Below, one piece after another: positions 45,651-57,196 of a DNA stretch of 59,609 nt. This stretch comes from Dichotomocladium elegans (lineage: Eukaryota > Mucoromycota > Mucoromycetes > Mucorales > Lichtheimiaceae). The notes beneath the pieces are model-generated. The model searched no databases and was not told the origin of the DNA. It saw nothing but the letters and a program-made list of their open reading frames with translations. Location of the stretch: assembly GCA_025716815.1 (NCBI GenBank), contig JAIXMN010000058.1, forward strand, positions 1-59,609. The letters are read 5' to 3'. Numbering within the stretch: position 1 is the first letter of the stretch; each line of letters opens with the position of its first letter. The position numbers were made by a program, and so were the translations under genes.

Positions 45651-48600
45651 CTAAGAGGACCTGACGTCGTCCAGTTTTTGGCGTTCGTTCGGCCGGGCAG
45701 TAGTTGGGTCATACCATGGAGAGGTGGTGATACGAGAGCCTGGATGTACTGGACGAAGGCGGTCTGTATGGACCCATGAGGAATATTCGACGCTTTGCAA
45801 GTCGCTGAGCTTGTATATATCAGTCGACGGATTGACAGCAATTATTCGAAAAGGGCTGCGCCAATTATATTCTAGACTAAGCTTGTTCTCATGGCGTAGC
45901 AGCACATGATCACCGATTGAGAACTTTTGTGGACGGAGAAGAGCATCCCATCGAGCTTTGTCCTTAGTGGAGTTGTCGTTAAGGCGTTTTTCCGCGATTT
46001 GCCGAGCTTCGCGTAAGCGACGAACCTCTGGAACACGACCAAGCGTAGTGTCTACAGCTGGATGGTCTGCTGAGGGGTCTGTCAGGTCAAGTGATGGGTT
46101 AAGAATATCACCGGGGAGCTTAGGTTCTTGACCATATACAAGGAAAAAGGGGCTGAAACCCGTGGTGCGATGCTTTCGTATGCGGCAGGCGAAAACGGCT
46201 TGCTCAATGAATTTGTCCCAATGGTAAATATTACCATTGACATACTTTCGCAACATTTGTTTAAGAATTCCGTTAGTGCGTTCTGCTTTTCCGTTGGTTC
46301 GAGGGTGATAGGCTGAGGTTAACAAATGATTGATTTTTAAGCGACCGAGGTAGCAATTGAGAACTTTAAACATGAAATTTGAGCCGCGATCGGTGACGAT
46401 CTCCGAAGGGTAACCGAAACGGAGAACGATTTCTTCATATAAGAAATCCGCGATGGCCTCACCAGTAGCGTCGCGAACGGCACGGGCAGCAGTCCAATTG
46501 GTCATAGAATCAACGGCGACAAGTAGCCATCGATTGCCCTGAGCAGTGGTTGGTAGCTCTCCAATAAAGTCAAGATGCCATCGGGAAAAGGCAGGTGGAA
46601 TTTCCAATGGCTTCATTGGCGCATGATGTATGTTGCGACCGGCGTTGGATGCTAGCTGGCATCGTGGGCAAGATGCCACCCATTCTTGAATATCGGCGCG
46701 CATGTCCGCCACCACCATCGCTTCCGCATAAGGTCGTAAATCGTGAGGTTACCAGTATGTCCAAAAGACTGATGGAACTGCTGGACCAGGTCTGCACGCC
46801 GTGCAAAAAGAACATACCGAATCTCTTGTATTTCATTATTGGCTTTTACCTTCCCGAAAACCTGGCCATTCCTGTTGACGAATTTGTCCTTGTGTTTGTT
46901 TAGAAGATCCTTGTAGACTTGTGGCCATTGATGCTCAGGTTGAGCATAGAACTTCGGCCAGTCCGATTCCTGGATTGCACGGACCGCATACAGGTAGTCG
47001 GGTTCGAGGTCGCTTTCCGATGTCGCACAATCTACGCCATCACGTCGTGATAGTAGATCAGGTATATGATTCTCCTTGCCGGGTTTGTAACTGATTTCCG
47101 GGTCATAGAGTTCCATTTCCGCGATCCAGCGTGTTAACCTGGGTGTAGGTTTTGCTTGGGAATGGAAGTACTTTAAAGGATGGTGGTCGGTGTACACCAT
47201 GTATCGCCGTCCTTCAATAAAACAACGCCATGTTCGAAGGGCATGCAGGATGGCGAGAAGTTCCCTCTCTTGTGCTGGATAGTTACGTTCGGCTGGCGAC
47301 AGCTTTTTGGACTCATATGCTACTGGATGCATTTGACCGTCATCACCTTCTTGGAGTAATACCGCGCCGACACCGTAGTCGGAGGCATCCGTTTCGATTA
47401 CAAATGGCCTATCGGGGTTAGGCGGAAGCAGAATTGGCGCATCACTCATTCGGATTTTAATTTCTTCAAAAGCTCGTTGACAATCCGGGGTCCAGGCGAT
47501 GCTTCTTCTTTTTGCGCCAGTTCCTTTTGTCAGATCAGTCAAGGGGGCAGCGATTGCCGCGAAATCTCGAATAAATCGGCGATAATGTGATCCAAGTCTG
47601 ATGAACTGCCGCACCTCTTGAACATTCGTCGGTTGGGGCCATTCTTGAATCGCTTTCACTTTCTTTTTGGATGGGAGAATGCCCTGAGCTGCTACTTGGA
47701 AACCGATGAACTCAAGCTCGGTCTTGTTCAGTTCGCATTTCTGGGGGTTGGCGATAAGTTGTGCCTCCCGCAATCTGTCTAACACTTGACGCACGTGGTT
47801 ATAATGGTCCTCTTTTGTTTTGCTGAAGATTAGTATGTCATCCAGATAAACCAAAGCGAAGTTGTCAAGGTAGTCTCCCAGCACCAAGTTCATCAATTTC
47901 TGGAAGGTTGGTGGTGCGTTAGTTAAACCGAAGGGCAGTACCAGAAATTCGTAGGAGCCATAGCGAGTGTTGAAAGCTGTCTTTGGAATGTCTTTCTCTT
48001 GAATGTGCACTTGATGATATCCGCTTTTGAGGTCAATGCTAGAGAAGAACTTGGCTCCTCTGAGCCTCTCAAGGCATTCGTCAATGCGCGGTAGAGGATG
48101 TGTATTCCGCAATGTGACTCTATTGACAGCACGATAATTGACACAGAGGCGCATAGTGCCATCCTTCTTGCGGACGAATAGCACTGGGGCTCCCCAAGGA
48201 GATGAACTTGGTCGGATTAGACGAAGATCGAGCAATTCGCCTAATTGTTTTCTTAGCTCGTCTAGCTCCAGCGGACTCATTTTGAAAGGTGGCCTGGATA
48301 TCGGTGATGCTTCACCAGTGTCGATAACGTGCTCCACCTCTCGATCCGGTGGTAGTCCCGGCAGCTTGTTTTGAAAAACATCGCTGAACTCTTCTATTAG
48401 TCGAGTAAACCGATCATCGGTGGTGGTTGCATTTGGAGGCGAATCTTGTCATACATAGCATAGAAACATATCCTCCACTTGTTTCGCACGTTCCATCCGT
48501 TGAACTTGTCGGTGCGAGATAAGGTACGCCAGGTCTGGGGTATCACGCTGGAGTATAGGGCGCAGGATATGTGTCTTACCTTCTGACTCAATTCTCCATG

Positions 48601-49123
48601 TGTCTAGGTCCCAATCAGGTACAGGATTGACCTTTTTTAGCCAGTCGCGACCGAGAATGACGTCGAATTTGGTGTCCAAAATATACGCCTCTGCTGTATG
48701 CTCGTAACCTTCGGCGTTGAGTGTCAGAGCGACCTTTCTGGTGACTTCGAGGATGTGCCCTCCAGCTGTTTCTACCTGTCGTCCAGGTACCGGCTGTGTA
48801 GGTAGTGCTAGGGTAATGCGTGGTGCGACGTATGACCCAGTGGCACCCGAGTCAATCAGAACTTTGACACGTTTACCATTACACTCCATGGGATACATTG
48901 GTAACTCTGTTTCATTTATTGACAATAATGAATCGAAGTATTCCTTATCGGCCTCCAAATGTTTTTGTGTTTTCACAGTGCTTCGGTCGGTACTTTCTGA
49001 AAGATCGATAAGTGTGTCCTCTTGAAAGTCCTGCTGAGGTGTATTATCCTCGACCATGTTAAGGGATTGTTGATGCGTGTACGAGCGCGAGTGGACTCCC
49101 TTCAATCCATTCGCGCTTTGCCT
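45651..49123 (-). pseudogene. pol: G5 Pol, nonsense and frameshift
   Basis: -1 frame of gag. Protease LIDSGATGSYVA. The frame then meets TGA at 48449-48451 in FLCYV*, where G3 has Arg. It continues with LPGLPP, reverse transcriptase LPFGLTNAPPTFQ and YLDDILIFS, and RNase [17 protein letters not shown]. At about 46706, after KRWWW, one base is missing. The integrase ([31 protein letters not shown]) and GPY/F region (LEYNWRSPF) follow in the next frame to 45651, which is 46 bp before the LTR. Inactive. Confidence 0.92.
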
Positions 49124-49129
49124 TTTGGG
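49123..49129 (-). promoter_or_regulatory. G5 -1 ribosomal frameshift site (C CCA AAA)
   Basis: CCCAAAA phased C CCA AAA in the gag frame, six codons before the gag stop; same site as in G3. Confidence 0.7.
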
Positions 49130-49325
49130 TGGCTTCGGTAATTGCTCCGCTGTTGATCGGTTATACGTTCTCGGTGTTCGGTACGCTCGCTAGGGCATTC
49201 CCGTGCTAGATGTCCATGGCCGCTGCAGTTGAAACATGCCTTATTGCGAAGATGCTCACGCCTTCCACGAGGACTTTGTTGCCACGTCCGAGTTTGGATT
49301 GCATCCAGATCCATTGGTGCGACAC

Positions 49326-49780
49326 TGTCGCATAGGTGATTGCAAGAGCACCAATGAAGTGAATATCCATGGCAATGATGTAAAGAACTGGAACAACCGC
49401 AATACAGAAACACGACTCAGCCAAGGGAAACACGATCATACATAGCCACTAGATCCATATCCACAGTCTTTTCTCCTCTATTTTTTCCCACTGGGTTTTT
49501 TGAGGTTTTACCGACGTGAGGATGGTCTGGGATTCAGCTACAGGAACGAACGAAAAGTTTTTCTATGACTTGTCAAGTACTGCACCCCAACAACTCCTCT
49601 TATGGAAATTTCCAGGACAATTGACCCATGTCAATCGGGCGGAATCTATTTTATCCATAACAATATATAAACAACTATGTAGTGTAGGAGTAAACAGGGA
49701 GAAGAATTTTTCTTTCTATTAAAAACACCTCCAAGAGTCTCATTGTACTTTGACAGTCTCTACAAACCTTATTTACCACA
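49326..49780 (+). repeat. Solo LTR B (5-bp TSD GACAC)
   Basis: 455 bp, TGTCGCATAGG...TTACCACA, flanked by GACAC (49321-49325 and 49781-49785). Shares termini and the ACCATCCTCACGTCGG block (reverse orientation) with solo LTR A. A plus-strand TATATAAAC motif lies near 49665. No coding content. Confidence 0.85.
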
Positions 49781-50587
49781 GACACCATTTGATCGTAGGT
49801 ACTGAGGTGCCTCTGTGCGACTTGGAACTGGGAACTGAAGAGGACTGACCTCCGACCTATTCCGGTCCATGGGGTATGTACGTGCGCTCTCGTAAGCCAA
49901 TGCGATTCGGATGGCGTCAGATGAGGTTTGCGGAAAGCGAGTACGAACTTGGACGCGTGCTTCTTCCTTAAGTCCTCTCTCAAACCTGTCAAGCACTTCT
50001 TCGTCTGTCATGGTCGTGAGTGGCGCGCAGGCAGCTTGGAATTCCGTAACGTACTTCTGTACTGATTCAGTCTGCGTCAAGGCTGCAAGCTTATCGCGTG
50101 CCAGTCGGTTAGCATTTACCGGGCTGAACATCCTGATGATGTGTTGTTTGAAATCACTCCAGTCGGAAATATCGGCCCCGAAACGTTCTTCATGCTGCCA
50201 CCAAGTCTCAGCATTACCACGCAGTAGTGTCTTTGCATATTCAGTCCACTCATGCTCAGGAAGCGATGACATACTTAGATATCTTTCGACTGATCGTGTC
50301 CAGCTCTGTACAGCGTCCAGCGAGCGATCTCCATGATATGTATCCGGCTCTCGCATCTTGACCGGAAACTTGTCCTTCTTGGCCAAGAGAGCAAGGATCA
50401 TCTGAAGCATGGCTTCCATGGTGTTTTCTTGTCCTGATGTTGGCATTGTAGGGCTTTCCGGTAAGTCTTCTAATATTGACCTTGTTGTAGGAGCCTCGTC
50501 GTTGTCTGAATCTTGCGCTTGTCTTGTGCAGTAGGTTTGGAAACTTGAGCTTGTGTTTAGGTGGTTCATATAAACATCAGCTACCAA

Positions 50588-50930
50588 TTGTCGTTGTTTT
50601 TGGCGGATAGACCTTGGCCAAATGTAGAGACAACTGAATTTAGAGAAGAAGATGATTATTCCCTTTTTAATGTATGAATTGATGAGCCTATATATACTAC
50701 TACTTTGATGGTTACTAAAGAAAAGATATGGGAGGATAATAATAATAATAGAATGAATATAACTATGTGAGAGATGCTGTTGTGAAGGATGGAAGGAAGC
50801 AGGCAGACAATCCATTGGTAATAATTGACAGTAAGGAGGCATTGGTAATCCGCACAAAAACAGGAGGTGATGACCGTGAGCATAGTCGGTGTTGCTAGTA
50901 TTTCAATTGGCTACTAAATCTAATCCGACA
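50588..50930 (-). repeat. G5 5' LTR
   Basis: About 343 bp; differs from the 3' copy at a few sites (for example GGCTACTAAA versus GGCCACCAAA). Confidence 0.94.
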
Positions 50931-50981
50931 GTAGCAGACCACGACATGTGCTACAACATCCCAAAGGACAAAAATATACCA

Positions 50982-51054
50982 CGAGGCTACCAGGGGTCGA
51001 ACCTGGAATCTCCTGATTCGTAGTCAGGCGCCTTATCCATTTGGCCATAGCCCC
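50982..51054 (-). tRNA. tRNA-Arg (anticodon ACG)
   Basis: 73 nt: acceptor GGGGCTA/TAGCCTC (one G-U pair), D arm GCC...GGC, anticodon stem CCTGA/TCAGG with loop CTACGAA, T stem CCAGG/CCTGG with TTCGACC loop, discriminator G. No intron. It faces tRNA-Lys 3' to 3' across the Gypsy stack. Confidence 0.95.
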
Positions 51055-51064
51055 TTCTCCTTAT

Positions 51065-51255
51065 TGTCGTAAACAAACAAAATTTGGACTCCAGGAATGC
51101 CAAATCAAGGCAAAGATTCAAGCCCAGTAATCCCAGTCGACCCAAGCACTCAATTCGAAGCACGTGATCCCAAACATTCCTCTTGTCACGTGCCTTTCGG
51201 AAGCTAAAATGCCATGGCGCTTCCTGGCATCTTCTGGAACTGTCATGTCCTGTGT
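51065..51255 (+). repeat. Relic of a G1-family LTR upstream of tRNA-Arg
   Basis: Starts TGTCGTAAACAAAC and then matches, in reverse orientation, the part of the G1 LTR nearest its 5' end (AATGCCAAATCAAGGCAAAG, GTCGACCCAAGCACTC, GCACGTGATCCC). It has an internal deletion after CTTCTGGAAC and no 3' end. Its outer end is 10 nt from the tRNA-Arg 5' end. Confidence 0.82.
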
Positions 51256-51330
51256 GATTTGTCACTGCGCCCAGAGTGAGGAATACCCCACCCAAAAAGT
51301 GGGTTATTCTTGGGTGGATTCTTGAGAATA

Positions 51331-52407
51331 CAGGATTTTCAAGAAGAAGTTTGCGACAAGGATTAGTTGTTCGTTGCCGTATTTTTTAGTTCGTTATTGC
51401 TGAGAAAAGTTTGGGCATAGAAACTTTGGTTGTTGGTGAATTGCGGCCCTGAATTTGGCCGGCAGCGGCTATTGAATTCGCAAAAAATCGTCGAGGTTTT
51501 TCGTTTTTTTCGTCTATCCAATTCGTCTCCCACAGCCCAGTTGTTCGGCAGCATTTCGAAGGTCGATGCCACATACAAAGATGTTGGATCCTGCAGTATT
51601 ATTTTATCGTCAAGAGGATTCTTTTTTTTGGATTTGGTTGGCAAGGACATTCGCGCAAACAATGCAAGTTCTCGGTTTTAGTAATCCCATTTGGTTACTA
51701 CCAAGTCGCATTTGGAACGCACTTTTATTTTGTTCGCATGGCATCTCTATATATTTCGCAATCTCTCTTGCCGCACTTAACTCAAACATTTGTGCGATTA
51801 AAAGAAAAAGCGGCGAACAGTGGGAGACTGGCAGCTGCTGAAAGGTACCAAACTCGGCATGCTGTATTCTTTTCTTGTCATCCGTCGCCATTTCTGTGCA
51901 GCAAAGCTGGCAATTGGCCATTGGCTAGTTCGCCACAATGTAAGAATAAGATGGGTGAATGGCGTGAACGTGGAGGTAAAAAGGAGACAGTGATTGTCTG
52001 GAAAATAAAAGAAAGCCTTTAAAGCTTAAAAACAAAACGGGAGAGAATGGTACAGTAGGAGAATAAAAATGGGCGCGACGCGGTTAATTGAAATATCGAT
52101 GCGCTTCCCACCCTTTTTCTGGTAGTGCGCCCTCGCATTATACTTTTGAACATGTGCAAAACGAACCATCCTGCTCTTAATTAAACACAAGCTATTGTGA
52201 GGAAAAAGAGAAATGGCAACAACTTCTCCGAGATTCTGCTTTCTCACGAAAACCATGCTGCTACTCTATTTGCCGCTTCTTTCGACACATGTGTGCACCC
52301 TTGTCTTTTGCAAACGTAAGCCTTGACATCGACAGGACCTTGCTGGTCTTCAACAAAGTCAAGCTGCGGTTAATGTCTAGATCTAATGTAAGAATAGCAT
52401 TCGCTGG
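51331..52407 (+). repeat. E2 left TIR
   Basis: 1077 bp, reverse complement of 53905..54980. The only difference noticed is a one-base length change in the T run near 51621. Confidence 0.92.
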
Positions 52408-52971
52408 CAACAGCGACCGCAAGGTTGACATTTGTCGAGCTGATTGGGAGATTTCTATCACAGTACTGCCTCTACGAGCGTCGTAGTTGGTATTGGCCTC
52501 ATCACTATCACTTTCACTGCCAGTACTGCAATCGCTTTCCGTTTCGTCGACCTGGAAGCGGTATTTGGTGAACGCCAAATCATTCATCCTATCCAACATT
52601 CCTCCTTCGAGATCGATCTCTTCACCGCCTTCATCATCGTCGTTCACGTCATCGCCATCGTCATCGTCATCGTCCTCACTCATAGGACTGGCCTGGGTAT
52701 CAGCTATGTCTGTCTTTTAATGAGGCTGTATTTTGTAGAGTTTCTGATATGGATCATTGCCCTTTTCTCGAAATGGACGACCAGTCTTACTCATACCATC
52801 TCCACGAAGATCTAGTGATGCCATAGATCTGGTCAAACGTCGCGTAACGACTGGGGAACACCTATGCGCAAGTTGCAAGCGTGTCTGCGAAGGGATTACC
52901 GGTCGATAATGGTGTTTCGTGACCTTGGCAACAGTGCGTGCCGAGATTTTGTTGGATTTTGAGGAAGCCAT
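52261..52971 (-). pseudogene. Truncated E2 transposase (N-terminus only)
   Basis: Exons 52971..52797 and 52703..52261 (intron GTATGAG...ATAG), 205 aa. Exon 1 (MASSKSNKISART...SLDLRGD) and the acidic start of exon 2 (SEDDDDDDGDD, KYRFQVDETESD, LRSLLPA) align with the 538-aa E1 transposase. After LRSLLPA the frame enters the TIR and stops. HTH and DDE domains are absent. It could still act as a dominant-negative or dimerising fragment, but that is speculation. Confidence 0.82.
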
Positions 52972-53904
52972 TTTATGGTGAACAAGAGTATAAGGAAAAC
53001 TTTGGAGGGGAAAAAGGCGTTAAAGAAATTCACATTTATTATGAGTAAGTATTCGTTCTAGCTTTTGTAACACAACACCACCACGAACGGTGAATAGGCT
53101 TAGCAGTTCTGCTTAATCACCCTGTCAGATGACATGCTCTAACAGGCGTCCGTTATGCACTTATTACTAAATCACAAGCGCCCCAACCATCCTTTTTGAT
53201 CACAGAATGCACAAACTGATCTTCAACTATCGCATTCTCAAAAATATCACTTCTTTCCAGTACTTTTAACTTCGTTACTCAGTATAGCTAAGTACCAAGT
53301 AGAGCGATATGTACAGATAAAGCTATCCATCCTCAATGTCCGCAAATTTTCACCAGCTTATCCATTTACCCCACATATTGCAAATGCTGTATAGCTGGAT
53401 AGGCTACCCTTTTACTATCATTTCTTCTGTCGGCCAACACAGGAAGTTCTACCAAGACCTATGCCGACGATTAATTAGCTAATTTTTTGAATAGGGTTTC
53501 TCCCTTAATCTTTTTTCCCTCGTTGACATAGATTGCGCCTTGACGCATCAAGGGTATTACCTTTCATACGTCCATGATCGAATCGACCAAGTATATGAAT
53601 GATTTCATTGATTCCTGCTGCTATTTCGATGTTGAACGGGGTATAAAAGAAGCACATGTTTAAGCGGAATGCGAGAGACGTTTAAAGCGTAAGCATTCAC
53701 CGTCTCTTTTCAGGGATCTCCATGATCAATGTCACATTGTGCTTCGAAATCACGCGATTTTCCGTATATTCGTGATATGTGCCATATTCGAGAGACATTT
53801 AAAAAGGCGGAAACGCGTTCATAGTAGCACGGTATGGCATTGAGTATTTCTTTATAATAACTAGTAAGTTACTTTGCTCGACATTATTGCAATCAGCACC
53901 TTGA

Positions 53905-54980
53905 CCAGCGAATGCTATTCTTACATTAGATCTAGACATTAACCGCAGCTTGACTTTGTTGAAGACCAGCAAGGTCCTGTCGATGTCAAGGCTTACGTTT
54001 GCAAAAGACAAGGGTGCACACATGTGTCGAAAGAAGCGGCAAATAGAGTAGCAGCATGGTTTTCGTGAGAAAGCAGAATCTCGGAGAAGTTGTTGCCATT
54101 TCTCTTTTTCCTCACAATAGCTTGTGTTTAATTAAGAGCAGGATGGTTCGTTTTGCACATGTTCAAAAGTATAATGCGAGGGCGCACTACCAGAAAAAGG
54201 GTGGGAAGCGCATCGATATTTCAATTAACCGCGTCGCGCCCATTTTTATTCTCCTACTGTACCATTCTCTCCCGTTTTGTTTTTAAGCTTTAAAGGCTTT
54301 CTTTTATTTTCCAGACAATCACTGTCTCCTTTTTACCTCCACGTTCACGCCATTCACCCATCTTATTCTTACATTGTGGCGAACTAGCCAATGGCCAATT
54401 GCCAGCTTTGCTGCACAGAAATGGCGACGGATGACAAGAAAAGAATACAGCATGCCGAGTTTGGTACCTTTCAGCAGCTGCCAGTCTCCCACTGTTCGCC
54501 GCTTTTTCTTTTAATCGCACAAATGTTCGAGTTAAGTGCGGCAAGAGAGATTGCGAAATATATAGAGATGCCATGCGAACAAAATAAAAGTGCGTTCCAA
54601 ATGCGACTTGGTAGTAACCAAATGGGATTACTAAAACCGAGAACTTGCATTGTTTGCGCGAATGTCCTTGCCAACCAAATCCAAAAAAAGAATCCTCTTG
54701 ACGATAAAATAATACTGCAGGATCCAACATCTTTGTATGTGGCATCGACCTTCGAAATGCTGCCGAACAACTGGGCTGTGGGAGACGAATTGGATAGACG
54801 AAAAAAACGAAAAACCTCGACGATTTTTTGCGAATTCAATAGCCGCTGCCGGCCAAATTCAGGGCCGCAATTCACCAACAACCAAAGTTTCTATGCCCAA
54901 ACTTTTCTCAGCAATAACGAACTAAAAAATACGGCAACGAACAACTAATCCTTGTCGCAAACTTCTTCTTGAAAATCCTG
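53905..54980 (-). repeat. E2 right TIR
   Basis: Mirror of 51331..52407. It contains a 185-codon open frame at 54391..54948, largely mirrored in the left arm; not called as a gene. Confidence 0.92.
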
Positions 54981-54989
54981 TACATCAGA

Positions 54990-55051
54990 GAATAACACTG
55001 TGTTATTCTTCAGCCTGAAAATGAGTTCCATAAGAATCCACTGGTGGATTC
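54990..55051. repeat. Two short perfect palindromes flanking the E2 insertion site
   Basis: GAATAACAC-T-GTGTTATTC (54990-55008) and GAATCCAC-TG-GTGGATTC (55034-55051). The left flank has related words (GTGGGTTATTC, GTGGATTC at 51299-51321), so E2 probably split a small foldback repeat. Confidence 0.6.
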
Positions 55052-56038
55052 CTCAAAACTAGTCCATAAACGGACAGGCCGGTTTTCCCATTGAACATGA
55101 CCCCCCAAGTTTTATTCTGTCCATATATGGTTGTTTTGGTTATTTATAAAATCTGTGCCATATTCCCAACCTTCCATGATGGGATTATAGTTCAAAAAAA
55201 CTATCCGTTTTTTCTTTTACGATGGTATCACAATGGAACTGAATGGAAGGATTTTTTTTTCAATAAAGGAGTAGACGTAGTTTCGTTTTGGATCATAGGA
55301 TTATGGGATAGTATATTGTATTTTTTATTATTTTGACTGGCAAAAGCAATAGCGACATTTTACATGGAGCATGGCATTGAAGTAAGAAGATAATGTGGAA
55401 AGGCTATTTAGGCCGCGCTCTACTATTACCACCACCGAGGGATTCTGATCATTACGAAATGGGGATATTGAATGGCAGTAATGGAGATTGAACAAGTAAA
55501 TGGAGCAAGTCGTTTTTATTCATTAGCCTACGAACCTCTGTAGCTTTGATTAATTTGAGTGAAGTATGAGCGAATGCAGAACTAACCTTTTACCATAGAA
55601 GTGAAGGTGGTAATTCTATTCGAAAAGAAGAGAATCAATATAAAGAGAAGGCATACCGAAAATGTTTGCAAACATACCTCAAAGAACTATGAAAGCGATT
55701 CTGTCAAATCCAAAACTACCAGAAAGAAGATGAATGTCAAAAAGGCCTTCGTCACTAGCCCGATATCAACAAATGAAATACTTTACTTACTTGTACTGAA
55801 GAATAGACCATGATCGTGAGGGAGGTATTGAATTCGAAAGAGAAAGGAAACATCAGAATTGCGCCCGATTCCTATTTAATACCTGAGAAAACATTTACTA
55901 AAAATGGGAGCCGTGTCATCCCTGATACCCTGTCAAGAGACAGCCTCCGTTTTCATCCTTGTTCCCATTTACAACGCGAGTATTCAAAGTAATAATAAAG
56001 AAAAATCCATAAAAAGATCAATACTTATCTTTCCATAG
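55052..56038. other. AT-rich stretch with no recognisable gene
   Basis: Only short unrecognised frames (for example 55601-55813, Lys-rich). The CACTA termini expected left of the next gene were not found by eye. An acceptor-like TTTCCATAG just before ATG 56039 suggests that a 5' exon or leader intron may lie here. Confidence 0.4.
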
Positions 56039-57087
56039 ATGTCCTTCCATAGCAGTGCCTCCAACGACTCCACAGCTGAAGAACGCGAGCAACATGCTCG
56101 CAATCTGGAAATAGCGAACCTGCGTGCCACTATTCGTCGACTTGAAAATCGACTTGAAGATGAGTGTGTCAGCTTCCAAGCTGAAAAAATGGCGCTTCGG
56201 CAGCAGCTTGGCGGTCTTGCAGCTCTCGTTGCAGCAAACCAGCAACAATCTCTGGTGGCTGTTCCACCTGCGGGTCCCCCTGCAGACTTGGTGCAAAAGG
56301 CACTGGTATGTAACTTTACGAGTGTATTCGTAGCTTCTCCATTCCATAGTAACCTCTAGAGGAAACTCCAGAGAAACATTAGCCGTTGCCATGACGCGTA
56401 TGCTGCAGGCGACGGTTACAAGTATGGTGAAGACTTCCGGTCGCGCCATAACAATGGTGTGACCACAGCGATTGCTGCATTTTGCCGCAATTCCGTGGAC
56501 GGCCAAGTACTGGACGAGAAGATCTTGCGCGCCAAGATACACCAGTACTTCAAAGGCCAGAAGCGCGAGCACAAGCGTCGGCAGCGAGGGGGGAAGGGAT
56601 CGCCGAGGAGGGACGCCTGAAAGTCCAGAAAAAGCGCAGCAAGCGGGTGTGGAGCGTAAATTCATATTACGCTATCTTAAATTACGATGAATCACTTACA
56701 TTGAATTCACAATAGAAACTTAGAGCTCGCAAGATTGCTCGCGCCCAAAATGCTGCTACTTTGGAGGCAGAGTTCTCCAATGGAGAGCGCCTCCTGCGCA
56801 AAGAATGCATGTCGCCGGAGATTTCCGACACAGAGTCGGGCGTCACTTACGTCCTAAAGCCTGGATTCCGAAATGAGAACGTAAGACCTTTTTATAAGGA
56901 TTCAACGCTGTACTAACCGTTATTCGCCTTGATGTAGGTGGCACAATATTTTGACACGTTAGATAGGCTGGCAGAGGCCAGTAAGAAGATCAAGGGGAAG
57001 AAAATGTTGAAGAGGGAGGTGATGGTCGACAATGGTGCTGAATTGCCAAACGAAATTAGGAGCGAGCTGCCCGAATGGGCTCAATAA
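56039..57087 (+). pseudogene. Putative companion protein of the CACTA/Tnp2 element, frameshifted
   Basis: Exons 56039..56305, 56360..about 56660, 56716..56880 and 56938..57087; introns GTATGT...TAG, GTAAAT...ATAG and GTAAGA...TAG. Exon 1 is coiled coil (AEEREQHARNLEIANLRATIRRLENRLEDE). Exon 2 has a compact block (YKYGEDFRSRHNNGVTTAIAAF) and a very basic segment (KGQKREHKRRQR...KVQKKRSKR). At the G6 run 56588-56593 the frame shifts by one, so the gene is broken unless this is a sequencing slip. The end is NEIRSELPEWAQ. No domain is recognised. It converges on the Tnp2 gene 110 bp away; a DNA-binding partner, as TnpA is in plant CACTA elements, is inference. Confidence 0.6.
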
Positions 57088-57196
57088 AATTCTTTTATTA
57101 TTTTTTTGCGTGCGCTCTATTTCTTTTACCGCCATTTCTCTCTTGCTCTCTACATCTCTTATTGACACTATGCAGCAATTCTTCGCGTTAACGGGA

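Larger units (their letters stand above)
49102..50569 (-). pseudogene. gag: G5 Gag, interrupted by solo LTR B
   Basis: The ATG at 50569 is chosen by homology with G3 Gag (MNHL... against MSHP...); the longer open frame upstream lies in the LTR. Capsid core VQSWTRSVERYLSM, AETWWQHEERF, FSPVNANRLARD, YVTEFQAACAPL. The frame runs to YLRSNGV, is cut by the LTR at 49326..49780, and resumes at APMDLDAIQ, with CCHC knuckle CFNCSGHGHLAREC and the end KARMD. Confidence 0.92.
45263..50930 (-). mobile_element. G5: Ty3/Gypsy retrotransposon, decayed, with solo LTR B in gag
   Basis: LTRs 45263..45604 (3') and 50588..50930 (5'), about 342-343 bp, a few differences. TSD GTAG (45259-45262 and 50931-50934). 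Primer site TGGTAGCTGATG from 50585. Polypurine tract GGTGAGGGGG. Gag is split by a solo LTR; Pol has a nonsense codon and a frameshift. Same lineage as G3. It ends about 50 nt from the 3' end of tRNA-Arg. Confidence 0.94.
44935..50946 (-). repeat. L7: probable solo LTR (44935-45262 plus 50935-50946) containing G5
   Basis: With G5 and one GTAG removed, a 340-bp unit begins TGTCGTTGCCC and ends CCACGACA, the termini typical of the LTRs here. A minus-strand promoter-like stretch lies near 45065. The flanks GTCA and TGTG do not match, so no TSD supports it. 44935..45262 holds no gene. Confidence 0.5.
51331..54980 (-). mobile_element. E2: 3.65-kb non-autonomous Tc1/IS630-like element with 1.08-kb TIRs
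   Basis: Ends CAGGATTTTCAAGAAGAAG, flanked by TA (51329-51330 and 54981-54982). TIRs 51331..52407 and 53905..54980. The interior retains only exon 1 and the acidic N-terminus of a transposase related to that of E1 (52261..52971). 52972..53904 shows no gene. An internal-deletion derivative is the simplest reading. Confidence 0.92.

Noticed and set aside
44935..50946. L7 as a firmly supported solo LTR
   Set aside because: The termini fit but the flanking four bases (GTCA and TGTG) differ; kept at low confidence only.
55601..55813. 70-codon Lys-rich ORF
   Set aside because: AT-rich surroundings, no homology recognised and no splice or partner context; probably chance.
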